DNA from: Leptomonas pyrrhocoris
Taxonomy: Eukaryota > Euglenozoa > Kinetoplastea > Trypanosomatida > Trypanosomatidae
Length of the DNA stretch: 64,000 nucleotides
Reading direction: 5' to 3'
NCBI RefSeq assembly: GCF_001293395.1
Contig: NW_015438371.1
Span: 480,966 to 544,965 of the forward strand
Shown: piece after piece, positions 51,501 to 61,000 of the stretch
Layout: each line of letters opens with the position of its first letter
How positions within the stretch are numbered: position 1 is the first letter of the stretch
Translations under genes and position numbers: made by a program
The notes under the pieces: generated by a model
Told to the model about the DNA's origin: nothing
Databases searched by the model: none
What the model saw: only the letters and a program-made list of their open reading frames with translations

Positions 51501-53985
51501 CGTCTACAAAGTCGTTCCGGAACGGCGTGCGCCACGACGGCGGCTCCTGCAGCAGCAGCGGTGGCTGTGGAGCGCCACTTCCATCGTTGTTCGACACGGC
51601 GCGCAGTTGGTATAGCTGCTTTACCACCTCCGGCGTGCCCAGCGGCGTCGCCACGCTGCGGTCCAGCTCGGAGCTGCCACCCGGCAGAAGGTGCCACTGC
51701 ACGTACAAGCAGCCCTGGCGCACCCCCACCACCTGCCCCAGCTGCTCCTCGGTCAGACCCCGCTGGGCATCGAGCACCGTCACGGGGGCCAGCAGCCCGG
51801 TGGATTCCACCTTCGCGTAGCTCGAGAGCACGGCGAGGCAGTCAGTGCCAAGGGCGAGCAGGCCGCTGCTGGCCTGTGAGGCCGCGTCGCGGGGCATAGC
51901 GTACAGCGCCCACTCCGCCCCCGCGCCGCTCTTGTCGACGCCGACGATGACCACCTCAAAAGCGGCCGGGCCACCACCATCGCTGCTATCGGTGCTACTC
52001 TCGTGTGGGGTGAGACGCACCACCTCGCCCGATTGAAAGCCACCGAAGACGGCGCAGGCCGCGGGCGTGGTGTCCAGCATCATGGAGACGTTGCGGTTGG
52101 GGTCCGTGTAGGGCACGGCGGCCGGATTCGGGTACACCTTCGTGCGGACAAGACACATCTCACCGCTGCGCGTCACGCCAAACGGCTTTAGTGCCTCCGC
52201 GGACGTCTCAAAGACGCGGTACCAGTCCTTATCTGGAAACACACACCATCCTGCCGGAGAGGAAGCGTTGACGCCGTACTTGCGCACCATGGTCGCCTCC
52301 GCCGATTGGCGCTCCCCTTCCAGCTGCGCACGTCGGGTGCCGCGGCTGGCGATGCGCTCCTTTAAGTACAGCATCTCGCGCCACTCCTCACTTGTGTACG
52401 CCTCCTGCGGCAGACCGGTGGCGAGAAACGACTTCTCGATGCCCTCCTTCACCGCCCGCCAGTTCGTCACCTGTTTCGTCTGCGGGTCGATCTTGTAGGG
52501 CACGATGGCGGACGTGTCCAGCTTCCACGCCGCCGGTGGCACCCGCACGACGCCCTCCTCTCTCTGTTGACGGCGGTACTTGTTCATCTCCATATCCAGT
52601 CGCATCTGCAGTGGCGAGTGCGGAACGCTCTGCGCCTCGCCGGTGTACTTGGCTGCCTTGCTTTCCAAGGTGTGGGCGTTGGTGAGGAGGTGCTGGTGCG
52701 CCGTGCTGTCGAGCAGTGTGTCGACCGCCTGCTGCATCGCCGGGGTGATCTGAATTGCACCCAGCAGGTACTCCTTCGAGCCGCGGATGGCGTGGAGGAA
52801 GTCCACCAGCTTGGCGCGATGCTTCGTCTTGACGTACACCGAGACGAGGGCCTCCACCTGGCGTTGGGTGTGCGATGAAGTGCCAAAAAACGGGTCCTCC
52901 GTCGCGCGGTACCACAGCGCCTCTGCGCGGCGCATCACCACGTCGTACCATTCCCTCCCCCATTGCTGATGTGGTGCCCAGCGGCCGCGGTGCTTGCGGA
53001 AGGGCGTGTTCGGGTCCCCCTCGCCACAGTAGTGCGTCGTCGCATACGGCAGGCTGCACCGCGGGCAGTAGTCTTCATGGACGTAGTTCGCCTCCATCTC
53101 GATAAAGATCGCAAAGAGGTCGTCGAGCTGCCGGGGACGCACCTTGGCGAACTGGTCGAGCAGGTAGGCGTCCTGGAAGTCAAAGCTGCTCAGGGCGTCG
53201 TGGAAGGCGACGAAGAACTCGTGCACGTGACGCGTGTGCCGCGAGCGGAAGGCGCCGATGTCACCCACCGCGTCGTAGTGCTGCTGCACTAAGAAAGCAA
53301 GTCTCTCAAACCACGCCTTGCAGTGCTCGACGGACTTAATGTCGCGCACCTCCACCAACTCCGGCCCGAGCACCGCGGTTGTCAGTGCCGAAGTCGGGTC
53401 TGCCAGCGCGTTGCCGTGGGCGGCGTTGCGGTAGAGCGTGCGGTTCCACTGCGGCTCGTAGTGCAGGTTCGTGATGGCGGGCCGCGGCACTCCCTTGTAA
53501 CGCTGATCGGTGTTGAGCTCGTAGGCGGAGTCGCCTTGCCGACCGCCGGCTTGATCGGCTTCAAAGCCGTGCGGGCGACCGAGCAGGGTGTGCAGGTCGC
53601 GCTGCCCAAAAACGTAGCTGCGGAAGAAGCGATTCGTGCTGGCGTCGGTGTCGGTCTCCCACAGATGCATGTGCTTCGTGTAGATGGGCGTAATGTGCGG
53701 CAGGCCACGCCGCGCCTTTCCGATGTTGTGCTCATTGCTGAAAAGGCCGTAGCGCTTCTCGTGGATGAAGAAGGGTTGACGCATCTCATTGTGCTGCCGC
53801 TTCGTGGCGTACTTGAAGGAGTAACGGCGCTGTTCATGCAGCGAAGATCGGACGTGGTGGCCGCGGGAGAGGAACACGACATCCGTGCCGAGAAGACCAC
53901 TGCCACCTGCGATGGCGGCCGCCGCCGTGCAGCACGCAGCGTGCGAACGCATCGAGTGCGCGTGGTGCACCGGTGCTCGCAGCAT
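48556..53985 (-). CDS. Large probable mitochondrial protein of unknown function (1809 aa)
   Basis: No family recognised with certainty. The N terminus (MLRAPVHHAHSMRSHAACCT) is basic, lacks acidic residues for 33 positions and looks like a mitochondrial presequence. The next 1500 residues are mostly folded-looking, with many aromatic/charged blocks such as YSFKYATKRQHNEMRQPFFI near 55-74. A CxxC...HxC cluster (C307, C310, H318, C320) could bind zinc. A large central helical part includes RRAEALWYRATEDPFFG. The C-terminal 200 residues are Ser/Gly-rich and end in an RGG-like tail. Kinetoplastid mitoribosomes and their assembly factors include several very large lineage-specific proteins with this build (mitochondrial leader, Trp/Tyr/Arg-rich blocks, low-complexity ends). 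That is my best guess, at low confidence. Confidence 0.7.
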   Translation of the reverse strand: MLRAPVHHAHSMRSHAACCTAAAAIAGGSGLLGTDVVFLSRGHHVRSSLHEQRRYSFKYATKRQHNEMRQPFFIHEKRYGLFSNEHNIGKARRGLPHITPIYTKHMHLWETDTDASTNRFFRSYVFGQRDLHTLLGRPHGFEADQAGGRQGDSAYELNTDQRYKGVPRPAITNLHYEPQWNRTLYRNAAHGNALADPTSALTTAVLGPELVEVRDIKSVEHCKAWFERLAFLVQQHYDAVGDIGAFRSRHTRHVHEFFVAFHDALSSFDFQDAYLLDQFAKVRPRQLDDLFAIFIEMEANYVHEDYCPRCSLPYATTHYCGEGDPNTPFRKHRGRWAPHQQWGREWYDVVMRRAEALWYRATEDPFFGTSSHTQRQVEALVSVYVKTKHRAKLVDFLHAIRGSKEYLLGAIQITPAMQQAVDTLLDSTAHQHLLTNAHTLESKAAKYTGEAQSVPHSPLQMRLDMEMNKYRRQQREEGVVRVPPAAWKLDTSAIVPYKIDPQTKQVTNWRAVKEGIEKSFLATGLPQEAYTSEEWREMLYLKERIASRGTRRAQLEGERQSAEATMVRKYGVNASSPAGWCVFPDKDWYRVFETSAEALKPFGVTRSGEMCLVRTKVYPNPAAVPYTDPNRNVSMMLDTTPAACAVFGGFQSGEVVRLTPHESSTDSSDGGGPAAFEVVIVGVDKSGAGAEWALYAMPRDAASQASSGLLALGTDCLAVLSSYAKVESTGLLAPVTVLDAQRGLTEEQLGQVVGVRQGCLYVQWHLLPGGSSELDRSVATPLGTPEVVKQLYQLRAVSNNDGSGAPQPPLLLQEPPSWRTPFRNDFVDERLKELEQAPFQREQWASLIQGKYTPKVKKFGYAQHTTQDDFQTKEYKDRLLARQFFTNPQAFAVIPERHERSVRFMGKWEHQRVSGLPTVDREELERGWGEAETISDAEVGAIEQALRDISGRRPGNFTKSATETQSLRLNESWWSPLEYGWEQHNREQRAFLDSSERRIIESSRLPFGGKKPPFGTTYGIGERISEIAADYAKGFGLGPHGHSPQHDSSHFNTLDTEQQRVQTLGLGNVLVRLFHEKLGNQDIQSWAAQQCGESDASVRHLLLSVEEWRTKGRTPSLLLRNVLQRYLKDELELFNSGLPVGVPRLAVPSVVSDRAATTHDGNIWADVDRNAFALAHAAQFHHGDSDEPYIVGLVQRASSGSGSVVGPTDNNYTEFIQQDIMQRFQTDLARIVGRGIPDSVISERTAKNNRGLERASGNVTTLVRVQELARLLAKMRVTADNIALVTRGLAQCPEKEPLDGIHDFAVPVSLILSWAGPSSSGSTGASPQQQRGGHGLSSSVQQHLLDSSRQRGGSGGGGGSGGGSSEKMVVEVLEELAWSRDGLAADVFYAIRQNKANPTLQQEFMNAFLPVYEHNFKKVQEKFDDYTAGKFVPNITVAIEAFVKFLANMSNRPEQLTSAVEYFERDDERRLDGGGATGQYTQIRLLPPHLGPFQFESTLVESIETADQFRRYGVQAGPTRAPVTGFIAANSKSLTYRTHREKDVVYVTSADDQGLSRALRSSPAFKDITSNPALSHLLKESGGHQYPGLIASFNRFFYRVAPMLSFYEKVIKDYAETVPLARAEAQAANFGLARALESEASTTIEQEFRRNAERYWRNVLEGRSVEEASLMGGGRASSSAVGRRPPQQSGGDGPGGSATPRGGTSDYILANAIGRRPVAATAAASKAADGAGVGSSDRSPSPSSPSAARRGGAGGAPRTSTSSDVKSLLGALKGGAKGGSSSSSGRSNNRGGGGGSRPRGSNGGRPGSK

Positions 53986-55083
53986 TTTTTCTTACTTGCT
54001 TGTTTTTGGTGTATGTGAGTGTGCGCTGTTGTTGCACGTGCTACTCCGGCGAAAAAAAAAAACGGGGGGGGGGGAGGGAGGAGGTAAACAACGATTTCCG
54101 TTTGCAGCGGACGCCGCAGGGGTGAAGGGGCGAAGTCGCAGGCCCGCTCTCTTCCTAAACAATGTGTGTGTGTGCGTGACTACTACTACTGCCTCTATCT
54201 TTTTTTTGGTATAATATGTCCTACAACGACGTTACCCAGCCAAGAAGAAAGGACGTGGTGGAAATGGAGAGCGTGCGCAGGAGAATGCGCCAGTTGTGTG
54301 GCGGAGAACGAAAAGGATTGCTCGCCCCCCACACTTCCACCTGGTGACCGCTGACGGCTCTGTGAAGAAGATAAACGGAAGAAAGAAAGAAGAACACCGC
54401 CGTGTACGTCCACACTGACAAAAGGAACTCTCTTCCCCGGTCGCCAAATCAAATCCACGAGAGAGAGAACGCACGCGCATACACACACGCGTACACACAG
54501 GCAAACTAACAGACGTGATGAACGGGTGAAAGCATAGCGACAGCGAAGTAGCGGTTGTGAAGCAGAGATCGAGGAGGAGGAGAAGTTCGGGGGTGGGGGT
54601 GGCGCATCACTTGGTAGAAACCACACCAACACTTTTGTGTGTATTGCTGACTGGTCTTCCCTTAACTGCCGCTCAATGCGGCTTTGCAGACGCCCACACT
54701 CATCCATAAGGCTACGGAAGGGGGGGGGGGGGGGGACGCTCGCGGGATACGGAAACGGTCGCCTCACAGTTGCCGCAAACCACGCCTCCTTAGTAAGTTA
54801 CATTCTTTTTTAAAGTTTTAGCCATCCACTTGAGAGTTGGAAGCGTATGGCGCTGTTCGTCGCCCATTTAACACGCAAGAAAGAGAGAGAGAAGAAAAAC
54901 TATCTCTTCAAAAAAATAAATACACTATTCGATTCGGAATGAATTGTACCGAGAACGCGGTGCACGTAGGTATGGCGTTCCACGCCCAACTGACGTTGCT
55001 ATCGGCCGGATAACACACAAGCATGTATCCGTAAAACACGCACCTCACTTCCCTCTCCCCCTGCCCCTTTTTAATCGCTTCAC
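53986..55083 (-). other. Intergenic stretch with G homopolymers
   Basis: No gene seen. Two G runs on the + strand stand out: G11 at 54064-54074 and G16 at 54720-54735 (C runs in the sense RNA). The first follows an A11 run, which is the likely T-rich acceptor tract of the 1809-aa protein. Confidence 0.65.
54720..54735. repeat. G16 homopolymer
   Basis: Sixteen consecutive G on the + strand, in the probable 3' UTR of the gene ending at 55084 or the spacer next to it. Length is prone to sequencing error. Confidence 0.85.
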
Positions 55084-58000
55084 TCAGTTCAGCGAGACGC
55101 TGATGCGCTTGCCGTACGCGTTCGTCGTCTTGTCCTCGCTGTACCGCGCAAGCCACTGCTCGAGGTGATCGGACAAGAACCCAAAAAACTTCTTGGTCGT
55201 GTTGCGCTGCAGCGCGTCCTTCTTGATTGCCTCCTCCCCACCACAGTACGGCTTCTCCATTACGGAGCTCTCGTCGTGACCGTTGCTGCCGCCATTACCA
55301 CCACCGCTAGGCGTATGGCTCCGCGCCGACCGGTGTGCCTCGTCCATCACGCGCTTGTAGTAGTAATTCGTGGCAACACACACCTCAAAGGTGGGGACGA
55401 GATCGAGCGCACCGGAGGCGTCCTCGAGGAGGCTATCCAGACCGTTGATTTGTGTGTCTCCTGTGGTGGACCTGCGGTTGGCGGCCGTCGTCCCAGCCCC
55501 GCCATTTGCATTCGCCGGCTCGCTGTCCCTACTGCGACGCCACGCCATGAGAACCGATCGCCGCTTCACTGGCGCGTGGGGAGCCATGGAGCTGTTGCCG
55601 CGGTGCTCGGTGCAGAGCTCCTCGATGGTGCGCAGGTAGTGGGCAATGGCGTCGTACAGGGCGTACGCCTCCGTGCCGCGGAACGGGCGGCCGACGAAGC
55701 GCACCGAGTCGCCGCCCACACCGGTGGTATTGGTGGCCACGTGCTCGTGCTCGTTCGCGTGCAGCGGGGTGGGGGGCGTTGAGTCGCCGCCGCTCCCGTC
55801 GTCGCCAATGTCCAGTTTTCTTTTGAGCAGCTTCTTCGTGGCCGCCACGGCAGATTGCCGCTTCGACTTCTTCGATTCCGGCGTCACGCCCCAGATCCAG
55901 ATGCGGCGCAGCAGCACGTTGTAGCCGCCACGGCTCAGCACATCGAGCACCGTCGCCCCTGCGTCCCTCGGCCGGCCGCCCGCCGCGACCACCTCACTGC
56001 GGTACTTGGCGCGCAGGAAGTCACTGTAATAGTAAAGCACGCCCGCCAACACGCCTAGCGAACCGCCCGAGAAGGAAAAGGAAAGCCCCTCGCATTCCAT
56101 GCCGACACGCTTCATGTCGTGCAGCATCGCTTTTGTAAAGCGCACGGGCTGCGGCGCGATGACGATGTCGTGGAGGCGGTGCGGGGCCGGCAACGGGGGC
56201 AGCGGGTCAATCGTGTACTTCGTCGTCCGCATCCCACAGACCTCGCGGCGCTTGTTCGCGTCACACATGTCTGCCGCGTCCACCATGTTGTTGTAGGTAG
56301 TCAGGAAGCCGGGAGGGCCGCAGACCATCCGCCCAAGGTCTCCGCCGTCGTAGCCCGAGGAGCAGAACAGGCTTTCTCGCGAGCTCGTTAGCAGTGACAT
56401 GAGCAGCGGCACCCAGTCCGTGTGGATCTCCTTCACCGGCACCTCCTCCGGGTACTGGCGCAGCATCTTCATGGTGATGAGACACAGTCCGACCTGATCG
56501 GGGCGGGTGTGTGGCAGGAAGACGGCGCCGAGTTGAATAAACTCTTCCAACCGCTCCAGCAATTCACTGCGGGCAACGGAGGCGAGGTGTGACATCTCGT
56601 CCAGCTCAGATTTGAGCGCACGCAGCTCGCGGTCTGCCAACTGCCACTCCAACTCTCGCTCATCAGCCTCGTTGTCGCGAGTGGCATCCTCGCCGTCGCT
56701 CTTGCTGTGGCTGCCGTCCTCCTCATCGCTGCTTCCCGGCTCGCTGCGGTTGCAGGCGCGTGCCGCCGGCAGCAGTTGCGAGGAAATCGCCGGTGAACCA
56801 GGAGCACCTTCACGCTTGCTGTAGGTGTGGGTGGACGTGCCACTGCCTTTCTCCTCCTGTGTCGGACTCTGCGGCGATTTTCCTGGATGTCCCGGCTCTG
56901 GCTGCCCCTTCTCTTGCGGCTCCTTCACCTTCGACGCGCTCCTTGTCGGTGACGCCACCACCGCCGTCGTGTCGACGCGCGCTGTGCTGTCGCTCACACT
57001 GAGGAAGCTGTTGTCGCTGTTGTTGTTGTGGTGCATCGCGGCAGTGGCCGTTTCGCGCAGGATCTTCACGTGATCGAAGCTGCCGCCGTTCACACCGTGC
57101 GCCGCCTCCAGCAGCGGATCATCGCCCGGTGCGTGTATGGCCGGGAAGCTTCCCGTGTTGACGGACGGCGCCGCCAAACTGGCGTTGCTCACCGCCGCAG
57201 GTCCCTTCACGTTCTCTCTCAACATCAGTGCCGCCGCCGCCGCTGCTAAGGCCTGGCTGTTCGCGGCGGTGAAGCTGCTGCCGGTGCCGCCGTCTCGATT
57301 CGTTGGATCGTCGTAGAGCAAAAACTCGGTGATGGTGGTGGGCACCGTGTTCGCCGGGGGCCGCGCGTGACTGGCGGTGGTGTCCGTCTCCATCGTGCCG
57401 GTGGTCTTGGCGTCTGCGCTGGGTGCGCCAAAGCTGCCAGCTGGCGACGCCGCCTTGAGCTGCGGGTGCGTGAGGGCAGTAGCGCTCTCCGTGAGCGCGA
57501 CGGAGGGGTGCAGGGAGAAGTTCTTCGGCGACGAGCTGGCAGGATTCTGCGGCTTTTTTTGCTGCCGTTGCTGCGCGAGTTGCGTGCTTACGTCGACACA
57601 GTACGGCATGTCAAAGGGCGGCTGTGCGGGGATCAGCTTCGGGGAGAGAGACGCGGCGGAGTGATTGGACCCCGCTGTGTCTACTGCAGGAGTAAAAGCG
57701 GAGGAGGGCGCCGTTGGCGTTGCCGCTACCTTGGCCGTGCCGCCTTGAGCGGTGGCCGGGTGGGTGTTGTGAGAGTTGGCCGTAATGGTGGAATGCTTTC
57801 CAGACGCCAACTTCCGCGGATGCGGCGACAGAGGGTCATCCGTGATGGCGCTGCCGTGGTCCTCGGCTGCGACGCCCTCCGACGTGGGTGACTTGAGCAC
57901 GTCGGGCAGCTGCCGTGTCTGGCAGGACGCAATCATTGCTTCAATCTCCGGCGACAGCACCGCGCGCACCTCTGGCTCTAGTGGCCCGCAGTAGTACGAT

Positions 58001-61000
58001 TGGTAGCCCAGGGCACGGGTTGGCTGAGGCAGCGGTGCCTGCAGGGCAGAAAAGGAGACGTTGACGAGCGCAGAGGAGGTCGCCACTGGGTCCAAGAAGG
58101 GGTCGCCGGGGAGCTGTGAGGCAAAGGAGGCGGCGACGTCGTCCATGTTCATCGCGGTGCCCTCCCCTTCCGGCACCCCAGCGGACGGGATGTGGAAGCT
58201 GAAGTTGCCCTGGGCGAGCTGCTTGCCCGAGGCGACGTTGAGGGCGAGCGCCGTCGCCGCCAGCGGCGTCTGCATCACCCGCAGCGACGCCGCAATGCCC
58301 TCGTAGCGCTGCAAGTAGAGGCAGATGGGGCGCGCCTTTATGGGCATGGCGAAGAGGTTCAGCACCCACCGCTTGATGCCCTGCACGAGCTCCGACACGG
58401 GGCAGCCGTCCATGAGAGAGACCACACCCAGGTACTTAATGCCACCGATTTGCCGGAAGGTGCCGCGGAGGTAGAAGTCATCCGCCATCTGCGGATCGGC
58501 CCAGCGCAAGCGGTCCTCGCGCGTGGTGACGCCGTGGTGGTTTTGGTGCTGGTGCTGGTGGTGGTGGTGGCCTCTGCCGTCGTGTCCGCTGTTGCCTGTC
58601 GCCAGCTCGCTTTCACTGCCGCCGCTCGCGCGGCGTCGACGGTGACGACGGCGGCCCCACGAGGAGCGCCACCACTGACCGATTTTGTTTGTGTGACTCG
58701 AGCGGATTCTGCCGTGCGCGGAGCCGCCGCCGTACTCGCCCCCACCGGCGCTGCTGCCCCTCCCCTCCGTCGCCGTGCTGTGGCGCCTCTCGGAGCTGAA
58801 GCGGGAGTGCCGGTTGCCGGCATTTCTGTCGTTGTCGCTGTCGCTGTTCGTGCTGAGGTTGCTGTCGGTGCTGTCGAAGTCGTTGGCGGCCGCGTCCTCC
58901 ATCGCCTCATTTAACTCCTCCGCCCCGCCCCCACCGTAGTCCGCGCCGAGGCCGCCTTCTTCGACTCCGGCGTTCTCCGCCCGAACCGGCTCCGTCACAC
59001 TGCTGCGCGTGGCGCGGAGACGGGTCTGCCGCGCGTTGGCGGTCGACGAGGGCAGGTACGGCAGTGTCGGTGGCGTGCGTCGCACCGTCGCGCTGAGGTG
59101 CTGCGGGGTGTGGCTCGACCCCGCCATCGTGGCGGAGCCGGCCGCCGCTGCGGCGGCATCCGTGTGGGTGGTGCTGAAGAGATAGCCGACCTCACTTGCG
59201 ACGGAGGCGCGGTGCTGGCGGTGACGGCGGTCCGCCATGCGTGTGGCGGCGAGCACGACGTGCAGACCCTGTCGGCGCAGCTTGTGCCAAATGCGGCTCT
59301 TTACCCTGCGCAGCTTCTCTGCACGGGCGCGGTGGGCGGCGGAGTGGTGTATGTGCCGGAAGACGGCCGAGACGGAGAGATCTACGTTGCCGCTGCCGCC
59401 GCCGTCCCCGTCGTTGTTCTCCGCGCCGTCGCCGTTTTCGCCCTGCTGCGCCGCCCTGCCGACGCGCATCAGCTCCCCAATCCACGCTGCGTCCTCTTCG
59501 TCGTCGATCTTATCGCGGTACTCGATGACCATCACACCGCCGTAGCGGACGCCGGTGATGCAGCCGACGCCGTAGGCCTGTCGCGACTGCGCGCTGCCCA
59601 GGTTCAGCGAGACCGCCTTGTGCCGTGTGAGGGCGGTGTGGAAGGTGGTGGAGACGAGGGAGCACTCGTACATGGGCACGGCGACGATGACGTACGCGTA
59701 CGGCAGCCATGTCGAATTCAGCGTGTCCGCCTCCATCGCCTCTCGTGCGTAGCGGCCGGCGTGGCGCAGCGGGGGCGGCATCGCCGGGCCGTTGTTCGAC
59801 GACCCCAACATCGGCGATGGCGGCACGCTGGAGGAGCGGGGACGCATCCGCGAGGGCGTGCGCTGGGGGGAGACGGTGACACTTCGGCTCGCCTGCAGGC
59901 GAACGGGCGTCGTGTCGAGGGGCTCCCTTAGCATCCCGTCGCCCAGCGGCGTCGGCGTCGGCGTCGGTCGCTGCTTGGCACCGGCTCCGGCGATAGTGCT
60001 GTTCATCGCGTCCTCCTCATGCGGCTTCTCCACCGCTTCGTTCTCATGGTCTGTTCTCATTGGCTCTCTTGAAGGTGTTGGCGTGTCGGACAGGCTTGCA
60101 TTTGCCGTCCCGTTCCAGTTTTTTTCTAAAGAAGCCGCCGCCGGGCCGATATTTGCGGACGACGACGATTTCGTAGGCACGGTGGGGCGGTCTAGCACGG
60201 CATCGGGTCCGTCGGAGCGAGCCTCGTGAACCGCCTCCCCGCCGTCGCCCTCGCTGTCTGCCGCCTGTGGCAACGGCGAGCTCAGGGGGTCGTGGTACAC
60301 AGCCGTCTCCGAGGGCCTAAACGAGAACTTATCCGTGGGCGGCACGCGTTCCTCGCCGCCGTCCGCCGCCTTCATCTCCACCGATGCCGAATTCGGCGAC
60401 GCCTCGTCTTGAGTTGGGGAGGCCGTGGCACCGCTGACCCGATTTGTGGTGTCGTTCGCGTTGACGCCGCTACTCCCTCCCTCCCTGTCCGTCTCATCGA
60501 CCCCAGACGCGCTCGTGTGGTCACCACATCGCCGCTGCCTCGACTGCCTGCTGCCGCTGCGTGGAGCTGACGACGATCGAGTAGAGAAGCGCATGGCGTC
60601 CGTGGAGGCTGCCTTGGCGGCCCGCCGGCGCTGCTGTGCGGCGTAGCGCCGCAGTGACTTGCGCAGTCGCTCCTGCTCGTCTTGCAGACTAACATAGAGC
60701 CACCCGCCAAAGCATATTTCGGCGTTGGGCGGCAGGGCCTGCAGCTCCATCGCGGTGACACTGCCGATAATGACGGGGGGGCGGATAGCCGTCACGCCGG
60801 CGACGTCCCGGTCCTCAGCGGGGTAGTTGTTGAAGGAGCTTAGGGGGCTCTCCGTGGCCCAGGCATCGATCACTGCGCTCTGTTGCATCTCCGGACCGGA
60901 GGTGAAGCGCAGGTGCCGCGCCGGAACCGCACCGAGAGGCAGCGAGGGCAGCGGCAGCGATTTATCGAGGCTCGAACCGGGCAGTGGGAGGTTTGTGTTA

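Noticed and set aside
59500-59720. Resemblance of one island of the 2358-aa protein to MACPF/SNTX-type domains
   Set aside because: Only a short stretch (an SLVSTTFHTALTRHKAV segment followed by GVRYGG) suggested it. The required signature and flanking helices are absent, so I do not name it.
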